NCBI GenBank assembly: GCA_963840235.1
Contig: CAWIYC010000002.1
Location: forward strand, 310,001 to 374,000
Length of the DNA: 64,000 nucleotides
Origin: JBBRHQ01 sp963840235
GTDB lineage: Bacteria; Actinomycetota; Thermoleophilia; Solirubrobacterales; 70-9
Reading direction: 5' to 3'
The notes beneath the pieces were generated by a model. It worked only from the letters and a program-made list of their open reading frames with translations. It made no database searches and had not been told where the DNA came from. Positions 1 to 7,076 of this stretch are shown one piece after another (position 1 is the first letter of the stretch; every line of letters starts with the position of its first letter). Position numbers and translations under genes: made by a program.

Positions 1-1032
1 GCGGATCAGCGGCGCCCCGGGAATTAGCACGACTGCGACCGCGACGACCACCACCACCGCGTAGGTTCCGTAGAAGAGCTTCGCCTCCGAGGGGGGGTCG
101 TCGAGCGCCGACTCGGTGCCGGCGGCCTCGGCCACCGAGTAGGCGGTGGACAGCGGCAGGATCGAGGCGGCCAGCAGCCCCGCGCCGAGCAGCCCGGCGC
201 CGAACAGCGTCGCCGCAAGGTTGCCGGCGAGGGGCTGCAGCGCCGCTGCGGCATCGGAAGCGCTTTCGATCGAGCGGCCGTCGGCGTGAAGGGTCGCAGC
301 ACAGGCGACGACGACGAAGAAGCCGATGATCCCGGTCATGATCGAGCCGGTGATGACGTCGATGCGCTCGAAGCCGATGTCGGCCGGCCGCAGCCGCTTG
401 TCGACGACGTAGGACTGGATGAAGGCAAGACCCCAGGGCGCCAGGGTGGTGCCGACCGTCGCCGTCGCCGCCAGCAGCGCCGCCGAACCCGACGGCATCG
501 AGGGGGTGACCAGCCCCTTCGCGGCATCGCCCCAGTCGGGGTGGGCGAGCAGGCCGGCGAGGACATATGCGGCGAAGATGGTGCCGAGGGCGAGCAGGAC
601 GTGCTCGACCCGGTGAAACCCCCCCCGCAGGACCAGCACCGAGACGCCGACCGCGGCGAGCGGCACGCTGACGTACTTGCTGACGCCCGCCAGCTCGAGG
701 CTGGCGGCGATGCCGGCGAACTCGGCGCAGGTGGTGCCGACGTTGGCGAGTAGCAGCGCGATCAGCGCACCGGCGGCGAGGCGCACCCCGTAGCGGTCGC
801 GGATCAGGCCCATCAGCCCCTGGCCCGTGGCGACCCCCATGCGGGCACCGGCCTCATGGAAGATCACCAGCGCCATGGTTGAGAGCAGCAGCACCCAGAG
901 GAGCTCGTATCCGTAGTCGGCGCCGAGGATCGAGTAGGTGGCGATCCCTGCCGGGTCGTCGTCGGAGAGCCCTGCGAGAAGGCCGGGCCCGGCGACCGCG
1001 GCGAGGGCGACGAGGGCGCTACCGCGGCGCAT
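1..1032 (-). CDS. Nramp-family divalent metal transporter (C-terminus cut by window edge)
   Basis: This is a polytopic inner-membrane protein of the Nramp family, which imports Mn2+, Fe2+ or related cations with protons. Translation of the minus strand from the ATG at 1032 gives a first hydrophobic segment with the metal-site motif DDDPAG near residue 24. A later GTTLAPWGLAFIQ segment corresponds to Nramp helix 6. The frame is open to base 1, so the last helices lie outside the window. The start overlaps the end of the PRC-barrel gene by 14 bases, so the two are probably co-transcribed and translationally coupled. In place of the classical MPH of helix 6 it has APW, as in Nramp-related proteins of altered metal preference, so the substrate is uncertain. 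Confidence 0.85.
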   Translation of the reverse strand, partial: MRRGSALVALAAVAGPGLLAGLSDDDPAGIATYSILGADYGYELLWVLLLSTMALVIFHEAGARMGVATGQGLMGLIRDRYGVRLAAGALIALLLANVGTTCAEFAGIAASLELAGVSKYVSVPLAAVGVSVLVLRGGFHRVEHVLLALGTIFAAYVLAGLLAHPDWGDAAKGLVTPSMPSGSAALLAATATVGTTLAPWGLAFIQSYVVDKRLRPADIGFERIDVITGSIMTGIIGFFVVVACAATLHADGRSIESASDAAAALQPLAGNLAATLFGAGLLGAGLLAASILPLSTAYSVAEAAGTESALDDPPSEAKLFYGTYAVVVVVAVAVVLIPGAPLIR

Positions 1033-1609
1033 GGCGGCGTGCCCGCATGACTCGCCCGAAGCGACGGCCCGGACGGGCGCCGATCTCCTCCAGGGGCAGG
1101 TGGCGAATCGCCGACCGCGGCACCGACAGCTGCAGCGTGTCGGCCCGGGTCGAGGTGAAGTGCAGATCGATCCAGTCGATCGTCTCCGAACCGGCCCGCG
1201 AAGCGATCGCCCCGAGCCCCAGCCTCCGAAGCACCGGCCGGGCGCCTGTCTCGACCCCGGCGAGCCGCAGCCCGTCCTCTTCCTCTTCGATGAGGACGTC
1301 CCCGACCCGGACCAGTCGCTTCTCCTGGAGGTCGATCAGCTGGGCGTCGAGGACGTGGCGGGCGAGGAGCAGGCCGGCGCCGGCGACAGTCTCTTCGCCC
1401 GCGCCGTCCTCGACCACCAGAGCCTGGTCGGAGATCTCGAACCCCGCGTCGAGCCCGATCCCGATCACCTCGCGGCGCCCCCGACGGGCCCAGGCCGAGC
1501 CGATCGGGGGCCGCCCGTCCTCCTCGATGGCGCTGAGGTCGACGAGCCGTCCGAGGTAGTCGGAGCCGCGCCGCACCTCGATTCCGAGCAGGGACGTCAG
1601 CCGGAGCAC
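1019..1609 (-). CDS. PRC-barrel domain protein
   Basis: This 196-residue soluble protein appears to hold two PRC-barrel-like beta units. The N-terminal one starts LTSLLGIEVRRGSDYLGRL and the second lies around residues 75-115. PRC barrels are small adaptor folds found in RimM and in the photosynthetic reaction-centre H subunit. The gene sits immediately upstream of the Nramp-type transporter and overlaps it by 14 bases. A similar pairing of a PRC or magnesium-transporter-like regulatory domain with a metal transporter suggests a sensory or assembly role at the membrane, but this is inference. No membrane segment or signal peptide is visible. Confidence 0.75.
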   Translation of the reverse strand: MLRLTSLLGIEVRRGSDYLGRLVDLSAIEEDGRPPIGSAWARRGRREVIGIGLDAGFEISDQALVVEDGAGEETVAGAGLLLARHVLDAQLIDLQEKRLVRVGDVLIEEEEDGLRLAGVETGARPVLRRLGLGAIASRAGSETIDWIDLHFTSTRADTLQLSVPRSAIRHLPLEEIGARPGRRFGRVMRARRHAPR

Positions 1610-1647
1610 GTAGGCAGCCTACGGAGGGAGGGGGAAGGGAAGGCGAT

Positions 1648-1685
1648 TTGCACTCTGCAAGGGTTTACAAATAGTCCGCTAATAT
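1648..1685. promoter_or_regulatory. AT-rich divergent promoter region with a 13-bp palindrome
   Basis: The space between the leftward PRC/Nramp genes and the rightward ftsE operon holds the perfect inverted repeat TTGCActcTGCAA at 1648-1660. It is followed by TTTACA (1664) and TAATAT (1680). The palindrome is operator-like, and TAATAT is a good -10 candidate for ftsE. No -35 at ideal spacing was found, so the exact promoter is not assigned. Confidence 0.35.
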
Positions 1686-1768
1686 GCCGCTCACTTCAAA
1701 CGGGCGAGTCCTTGCGCCCCCCGCGGGCGCGAAGGAGTAACACCCGTACCGGAGAACAGAGCGCGAGC

Positions 1769-2626
1769 ATGGCAATACGGAAGAAACGATCCAAGCAGGG
1801 GCAGCCGCAGGGCGCTGCACCGGCGCGTCCCCGCAGGGGTGGAGCGCCGATCATCGAGCTCGAGGACGTGACCAAGGTCTACCCCGGGGGGCACCTCGCC
1901 CTCGAGCGCGTCTCGCTGGCCCTGAACCGGGGCGAGTTCATCTTCCTCGTCGGCCCCACCGGCTGCGGCAAGTCGACCCTGATCAAGCTGCTGATCCGCG
2001 AGCTCGAGCCGACCGAGGGCACTGTCAAGATCGCCGGCCGCGACATCGGCAGCCTCCCCGATAAGAAGATCCCGCAGCTGCGTCGCAACATCGGCACCGT
2101 CTTCCAGGACTTCAAGCTGCTGCCGAACCGCAACGTCTACGACAACGTCGCCTACGCGCTCCAGGTGATCGGCGCCGGCCGCTCCGAGATCCGCGAGAAG
2201 GTGCCGGAGACGCTGCGACTCGTCGGACTCTCGACCAAGCTCCACAACTACCCCGACCAGCTCTCAGGCGGGGAGCAGCAGCGGGTCTCGATCGCCCGCG
2301 CCTTCGTCAACCACCCGCCGCTGCTGCTCGCCGACGAGCCGAGCGGAAACCTTGACCCCGTGACCTCGATCGGGATCATGCAGCTGCTGTACCGGATCAA
2401 CCGCACCGGGACCACGGTCGTCGTCGTCACCCACGACCGCGAGATGGTCGACAAGATGCGTCGGCGCGTGATCGAGCTCTACGAGGGCCGGATCGTGCGC
2501 GACGAGTCCACCGGCGGCTACACCGAGGAGTCGACGACCGAGTTCGGGGTCCGCATGCGGGCCGAGATGGGCGTCGGTGTCGAGGGGCAGACCAACGGCC
2601 ACGGCGACGAGCGGATCGATTGGTGA
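1769..2626 (+). CDS. ftsE: Cell division ATP-binding protein FtsE
   Basis: FtsE is the ATPase of the FtsEX complex, which controls peptidoglycan hydrolases at the division septum. Walker A (GPTGCGKST) lies at residues 62-70, the signature LSGGEQQR near 165-172 and Walker B LLLADEP at 185-191. The ATG at 1769 gives 285 residues, longer than the usual 220-230. The extra length is a basic N-terminal tail of about 27 residues and a charged C-terminal tail of about 40. A GAAGGAG lies further upstream, so the start is reasonable but not proven. The gene is followed after 7 bases by ftsX, the normal operon arrangement. Confidence 0.95.
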   Translation: MAIRKKRSKQGQPQGAAPARPRRGGAPIIELEDVTKVYPGGHLALERVSLALNRGEFIFLVGPTGCGKSTLIKLLIRELEPTEGTVKIAGRDIGSLPDKKIPQLRRNIGTVFQDFKLLPNRNVYDNVAYALQVIGAGRSEIREKVPETLRLVGLSTKLHNYPDQLSGGEQQRVSIARAFVNHPPLLLADEPSGNLDPVTSIGIMQLLYRINRTGTTVVVVTHDREMVDKMRRRVIELYEGRIVRDESTGGYTEESTTEFGVRMRAEMGVGVEGQTNGHGDERIDW

Positions 2627-2633
2627 GCGCCTG

Positions 2634-3536
2634 ATGTCGAGGCTCTGGTTCTTCATCCAGGAGGCTTTCCGGGCGCTGCGCCGCAATGCCGCCCCCAGCG
2701 TCGCCGCGATCGTCACCACCGTAGTCACGGTGATACTGCTGGGAGTTCTCATCCCGGTCTTCCAGACGACCCAGAGCAAGAGCCAGGAGGTCCGCAGCCA
2801 GCTCGAGCTCAAGGTCTTCCTATATGACGACGCGACCCAGTCCGAAAAGGGGGCATTGAAGAGCAGGTTGGCCGGGCTTCCACACGTGAAATCGGTGGAC
2901 TACGTCTCCAAGACGGAGGCGCTCGAGATCCTCAAGGGCCGGCTCAAGGACCCGAACGTGCTCAAGGAGCTCAATTCCAACCCGCTCCCCGCCTCCTTCA
3001 ACGTCAAGCCCGACGACGCCGCCCAGCTCGAGGCGATCCGCTCGGCGATCACCCCGCCCGGGCCGAGCGGCAACCCGACGGCGATCAGCCCGATCATCAC
3101 CAAGGTGGTGGACTCGCGTGAGGAAGCGAGCAAGATCACCGAAGTGACCGGGGCGCTGAAGCTGGTGCTGACGATCCTCACGGCGCTGCTCGTGATCGCC
3201 TCGCTGATGCTGGTCGGCAACACGATCCGGCTCTCGATCTACACCCGCCGGCGCGAGGTCGAGGTGATGCGCCTCGTCGGCGCGACCCGCTGGTTCATCC
3301 GCTGGCCGTTCATGATCGAGGGGGTAGCGGTCGGGTTCGCGGGTGGCGCGATCGCCATACTTGTCCTGTGGTTGGGCAAGGTCACGATCGTCGATCCGCT
3401 CTCCGACAGCTTCGCCCTGGTCGCGGCGCAGAACACGATCTCGTTCGGGCTCCTGGTGGCGATCCTGTTCGGCTCCGCCGTGCTCGTATCGGCGCTCGGT
3501 TCGGGGATCACGCTGCGCCGCTTCCTGAAGGTCTGA
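2634..3536 (+). CDS. ftsX: Cell division membrane protein FtsX
   Basis: FtsX is the membrane partner of FtsE and transmits ATPase state to periplasmic or cell-wall hydrolases. The 300-residue protein has the typical layout: a cytoplasmic N-terminus, one membrane helix at about residues 22-43, an extracellular domain of about 150 residues, and three C-terminal helices from about residue 190. The ATG at 2634 is chosen because it lies just after the ftsE stop and gives the canonical N-terminus. It is followed 7 bases later by a carboxy-terminal protease, which could process envelope proteins in the same pathway. Confidence 0.93.
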   Translation: MSRLWFFIQEAFRALRRNAAPSVAAIVTTVVTVILLGVLIPVFQTTQSKSQEVRSQLELKVFLYDDATQSEKGALKSRLAGLPHVKSVDYVSKTEALEILKGRLKDPNVLKELNSNPLPASFNVKPDDAAQLEAIRSAITPPGPSGNPTAISPIITKVVDSREEASKITEVTGALKLVLTILTALLVIASLMLVGNTIRLSIYTRRREVEVMRLVGATRWFIRWPFMIEGVAVGFAGGAIAILVLWLGKVTIVDPLSDSFALVAAQNTISFGLLVAILFGSAVLVSALGSGITLRRFLKV

Positions 3537-3543
3537 ACGACTC

Positions 3544-4755
3544 GTGAGCAGGAGCCGGGTCGCGGCGCTCGTCGCCGCCCTGATCGCCGCCCTCTGTGCC
3601 GGGCTCTGGCTCGGGGGGCACCCGGCGGACCTGCCGCAGCCGCTGCGCGACGCCTTCGTCGAGGACGCGACGGCGCTCAACGCGGAGGCCACCTCGGTGA
3701 TCGAAGACAATTACTTCCGCCGGGTCCGTTCGAGGGAGTTGAGCAACGCCTCGCTCGACGGCATGGTCCGTTCGATCAGGCGCCGCTTCAAGGACCGCTT
3801 CTCGCACTACTTCTCCCCCGAGAACCTGGCCCGCTTCAACGAATCCATCAGCGGTCGCTTCTCGGGCGTCGGGCTAAGCGTCAGCGAGGTCCGGCGCGGA
3901 CTGCGGGTGGGCCGGGTGTTCGGGAACACCCCCGCTTCCAGGGCCGGGATCGCGGTCGGCGATCTGATCGTCTCCGTCAACGGCCACCCGATCGCCGGCG
4001 AGGATGCCGATATCGCCACTGCCAAGATCAAGGGGCCGGAGGGCACGGAGGTGACGATCGGCGTCCTGCGCCCCTCCGTCGGGCGCACCCGGTCGATCCG
4101 GCTGACCCGCGAGCAGATCGCGCTCCCCATCGCCACCAGCCGGATCGTCGACGTCGGCGGCCGAAAGCTAGGCTACGTGGCCCTGCTGGGCTTCACCGAT
4201 GGTGCCCACGGGTTCCTCCGCCGGGCGGTCGAGAAGGTCGATCAGCAGGGCGCGGAGGGGATCGTCCTCGACCTGCGCGGCAACGGCGGCGGTCTGCTGA
4301 AGGAGGCGGTGCTGACCTCGAGCATCTTCCTGCCCAAGAACGAGGTAGTCGTCTCGACCAGGTCCCGGACGCAGGGGAAGACCGTCTATAAGACCGTCGG
4401 CGGCAACCTCCCTTCGCGCCCGCTGGTGGTCCTCGTCAACCGCGACACCGCCTCGGCGGCCGAGATACTCGCCTCCGCCCTCGCCGACGACGCCGAGGCC
4501 ACGGTGGTCGGGACGCGTTCCTTCGGCAAGGGGGTCTTCCAGCAGGTGATTGACCTCTCCAACGGCGGCGCCCTCGATCTGACGATCGGGGAATTCTTCA
4601 CCGCAGACGGAATCTCGTTGGCCGGCAAGGGGATCCAGCCCGACGTCCGGGCCCTCGACGACCCCGCCACCCGTCCCGACGAGGGACTGCAGCGGGCCCT
4701 GGGGGTGCTCGACGGCCTGGTCCCGCCGCAGTCCGGGGCGCAGGCGCAGGGTTGA
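3544..4755 (+). CDS. S41-family carboxy-terminal processing protease
   Basis: This is a secreted or membrane-anchored serine protease of the CtpA/Prc family that trims C-termini of exported proteins. The 403-residue protein starts at GTG and has a hydrophobic anchor at about residues 5-24, a PDZ domain at roughly 92-175 and an S41 core. The catalytic serine is in NRDTASAAE (about residue 303) and the lysine base in TRSFGKGVFQ (about 328). It lies in the ftsEX operon, and its stop overlaps the TTG start of the next gene. Related CtpB proteases cut signalling proteins in sporulating bacteria; the substrate here is unknown. Confidence 0.92.
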   Translation: MSRSRVAALVAALIAALCAGLWLGGHPADLPQPLRDAFVEDATALNAEATSVIEDNYFRRVRSRELSNASLDGMVRSIRRRFKDRFSHYFSPENLARFNESISGRFSGVGLSVSEVRRGLRVGRVFGNTPASRAGIAVGDLIVSVNGHPIAGEDADIATAKIKGPEGTEVTIGVLRPSVGRTRSIRLTREQIALPIATSRIVDVGGRKLGYVALLGFTDGAHGFLRRAVEKVDQQGAEGIVLDLRGNGGGLLKEAVLTSSIFLPKNEVVVSTRSRTQGKTVYKTVGGNLPSRPLVVLVNRDTASAAEILASALADDAEATVVGTRSFGKGVFQQVIDLSNGGALDLTIGEFFTADGISLAGKGIQPDVRALDDPATRPDEGLQRALGVLDGLVPPQSGAQAQG

Positions 4756-6503
4756 GCCGGCGCCCGGGAAGAGGTGCGGGGCCGCGCTCGCTCCGCGGCG
4801 CCCACGTCGCCGAGATCGAGCGCCGGGGCCGCTTTGCCGCTGCGGTGCCGCTGTTCGAGCGCGGCCCGCAGATCGCCCTCGAGCGCAGTGCCCGTGACCT
4901 CGAAGGCCGGATCGCGCTGATCGAGTTCGGGGCGGGCAGGGGGCGGGTGCTGCGAGAATTGGGTTCGCCCGACAGCGCCCGCGACGTTTCCGCTGCGCTG
5001 TTGCACGAGCGCGGCCAGGGGCGCGGTTTCCGCAGCAGGCTCGAGCAGGATGCGCGCGAGGCCGCGGTCTCGGTTGCCACTGACCCCGGTTCGCGCCGGG
5101 ATCTGATCGGACTGCCGACGTTCACCGTCGACCCCGCCTCGGCCAGGGACTTCGACGACGCCGTGTCCGCCCGGCGCGAGGGGGACGGGGTCCGACTGTG
5201 GATCCACATCGCTGACGTCGCGGCGCACGTGAGGCCGGGCTCGGGGCTCGACCGCGAGGCTCTGGAGAGGGCGAACAGCACCTACGTGCCGGGCACCGTT
5301 GAGCCGATGCTGCCCGCGGTCCTCAGCGACGAGGCGTGCAGCCTCGCCCCAGGGGTCGAGCGCCTGGCAGTGACCGCCGAGATCGAGCTCGGCCCCGACG
5401 CGGGGGCCCGCTCGGCGCGCTTCTACCGCAGCCGCGTTCGCTCAGACGCCCGCCTCGACTACGACCACCTCGACCGGGTTTTCGCCGGGCGCGAGACCGC
5501 TCCCGCCGAAGTGGCGGAGCCGCTGGAGATCGCCCGCGCGGCGGCCGCCGGGCTCGGTGCGACCCGCGCCGGCAGCGAGCTGGCCGTCGACTCCCGCGAG
5601 CCCGAGTTTGATTTCGACGACGGCGACGTGGTCTCGGCGCGCGGCGTCGATCAGACCGAGGCCCACCGGTTGATCGAGCGGCTGATGATCCTCGTCAACG
5701 AGCGGGTCGCGGCCCTGTTGGAGCAGCGCCGGGTCACAACGCTCTACCGCGTGCACGAGCAACCCGATCCTCAGAGGGTCGGGTTCATGATCGAGCAGCT
5801 CGCCTCGCTCGACCTGCCCACCCCGCCCCTGCCGGAACAGATGGCGCCGCGCGAGGCCGCTCGGATCGCGGGCGAGGCGAGCCGGCTCGTCGCCGCCGAG
5901 GCCGCCCGGCGCGGACACGGGCGCTCGGCGTATACATCGCTCGTGCTCCGTGCGCTCAAGCAGGCCCACTACAGCGACCGCAACCTCGGCCACGCCGGCC
6001 TCGCAAGCGACGCCTACTGTCACTTCACCTCGCCGATCCGGCGCTATCCCGACCTGGTCGTGCACCGGGCGCTGCTCTCTGCGCTGGGAGAGGGGGAGGA
6101 CGCTCCGGAGCGGGGTGCCGTCGCCGAGGCCGCGCTGTACTGCTCCGAGAGGGAGCGCGAATCGTCGCGGATCGAGCGCGACGCCGACGACGTATGCTCG
6201 GCATTCCTGCTCGAGCGTGAGCTCCTCGGGGCCGGCTGGGAGCGGGTGTTCGAGGGCGAGGTCTCCGGGGTCATCGGCGCCGGTGCCTTCGTCGCCTTCG
6301 GCGGCGATCTCGGAGATGTCTACGAGGGGTTCCTGCCGGCGCGGAAGCTGCGCGGGGAGCGGTTCGAGCTGAACCAGGAGGAGACGGCGATGATCGGCAG
6401 CAAGAGCGGTCGCCAGGTGCGCCTCGGCGACCCGGTCGCGGTCAGGGTGGTCGGGGTCGAGCGAGCCCGCGGGCGGGTGGACCTGGAGCCGGCCGAGGGC
6501 TGA
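4752..6503 (+). CDS. RNB-domain 3'-5' exoribonuclease (compact RNase R/II type)
   Basis: This is a processive hydrolytic exoribonuclease. The RNB catalytic motif DPASARDFDDAV lies near residue 126 and supplies the aspartates that bind Mg2+. A C-terminal S1-like domain occupies about residues 495-580. At 583 residues it is shorter than E. coli RNase R (about 800) because the N-terminal helix-turn-helix and cold-shock domains are mostly absent, leaving one short OB-like region. The TTG start overlaps the protease stop. Its position directly before smpB fits the role of RNase R in degrading non-stop mRNA during trans-translation. The assignment to RNase R rather than RNase II rests on this context. 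Confidence 0.88.
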   Translation: MSRRPGRGAGPRSLRGAHVAEIERRGRFAAAVPLFERGPQIALERSARDLEGRIALIEFGAGRGRVLRELGSPDSARDVSAALLHERGQGRGFRSRLEQDAREAAVSVATDPGSRRDLIGLPTFTVDPASARDFDDAVSARREGDGVRLWIHIADVAAHVRPGSGLDREALERANSTYVPGTVEPMLPAVLSDEACSLAPGVERLAVTAEIELGPDAGARSARFYRSRVRSDARLDYDHLDRVFAGRETAPAEVAEPLEIARAAAAGLGATRAGSELAVDSREPEFDFDDGDVVSARGVDQTEAHRLIERLMILVNERVAALLEQRRVTTLYRVHEQPDPQRVGFMIEQLASLDLPTPPLPEQMAPREAARIAGEASRLVAAEAARRGHGRSAYTSLVLRALKQAHYSDRNLGHAGLASDAYCHFTSPIRRYPDLVVHRALLSALGEGEDAPERGAVAEAALYCSERERESSRIERDADDVCSAFLLERELLGAGWERVFEGEVSGVIGAGAFVAFGGDLGDVYEGFLPARKLRGERFELNQEETAMIGSKSGRQVRLGDPVAVRVVGVERARGRVDLEPAEG

Positions 6504-6522
6504 GGACGGGACAACGGGACAG

Positions 6523-7005
6523 ATGGCAAAGCCGAAGAAGAGACGGGTTCCCGCCTCGGGCGACGTCGCGACCAACCGTCGCGCGCGCTTCCGCTTCTCC
6601 TACGTCGAGACGATGGAGGCCGGAATCGAATTGCAGGGCTCCGAGGTCAAGGCGCTGCGCGAGGGCAAGGCGCAGATGAGCGATTCCTACGCCGTAGTCG
6701 ACGCGGGCGAGGTCTGGTTGCGCAACCTGCACATCCCGCCGTACGCCCCCGCCAGCAGCCAGAACCACGACCCCGAGCGGCCGAGGAAGCTGCTCCTGCA
6801 CCGGGCCGAGATCGAACGGCTCGTCGGCAAGACGGCGCAGAAGGGGCTGACCCTGGTGCCGACGCGGATCTACTTCAAGGGTCCGAGGGCCAAGGTCGAG
6901 TTGGCGCTGGCGCGCAGCAAGGAGGGTCGCGACAAGAGGCGCGAGATCGCCGAGCGCGACACTCGTCGCGAAGTGGAGCGGGAATTCAAGGGGCGGATGA
7001 GGTGA
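6523..7005 (+). CDS. smpB: SsrA-binding protein SmpB
   Basis: SmpB binds tmRNA and brings it to stalled ribosomes. The 160-residue protein shows the family landmarks: an early RRARFRFSYVETMEAGIELQG segment, the GSEVKALREGKAQ motif, a NLHIPPYAPAS loop and a basic C-terminal tail of about 30 residues that enters the mRNA channel. It starts with ATG 19 bases after the RNB gene. The gene for its RNA partner, ssrA, lies 2.9 kb downstream on the same strand, separated by one large coiled-coil gene. Confidence 0.97.
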   Translation: MAKPKKRRVPASGDVATNRRARFRFSYVETMEAGIELQGSEVKALREGKAQMSDSYAVVDAGEVWLRNLHIPPYAPASSQNHDPERPRKLLLHRAEIERLVGKTAQKGLTLVPTRIYFKGPRAKVELALARSKEGRDKRREIAERDTRREVEREFKGRMR

Positions 7006-7076
7006 GGATCCGGGCAAGATCGGTGCCAGCTCCCGCCTCCGTCACATCTTCGGTATGCAAGGCGTGCGAATATTCG

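Noticed and set aside
938..1768. In-frame N-terminal extension of ftsE by 277 codons
   Set aside because: It runs antisense through the PRC-barrel gene, and its residues are Arg/Pro-rich without similarity to FtsE. The ATG at 1769 precedes the conserved domain.
2820..3710. Long open frames opposite ftsX, the RNB gene, ppk1, the coiled-coil gene and others
   Set aside because: In this GC-rich DNA stop codons are rare on the antisense strand. The frames have unnatural composition (Arg/Asp or Pro/Ser) and no domains, while the sense frames are well-known families.
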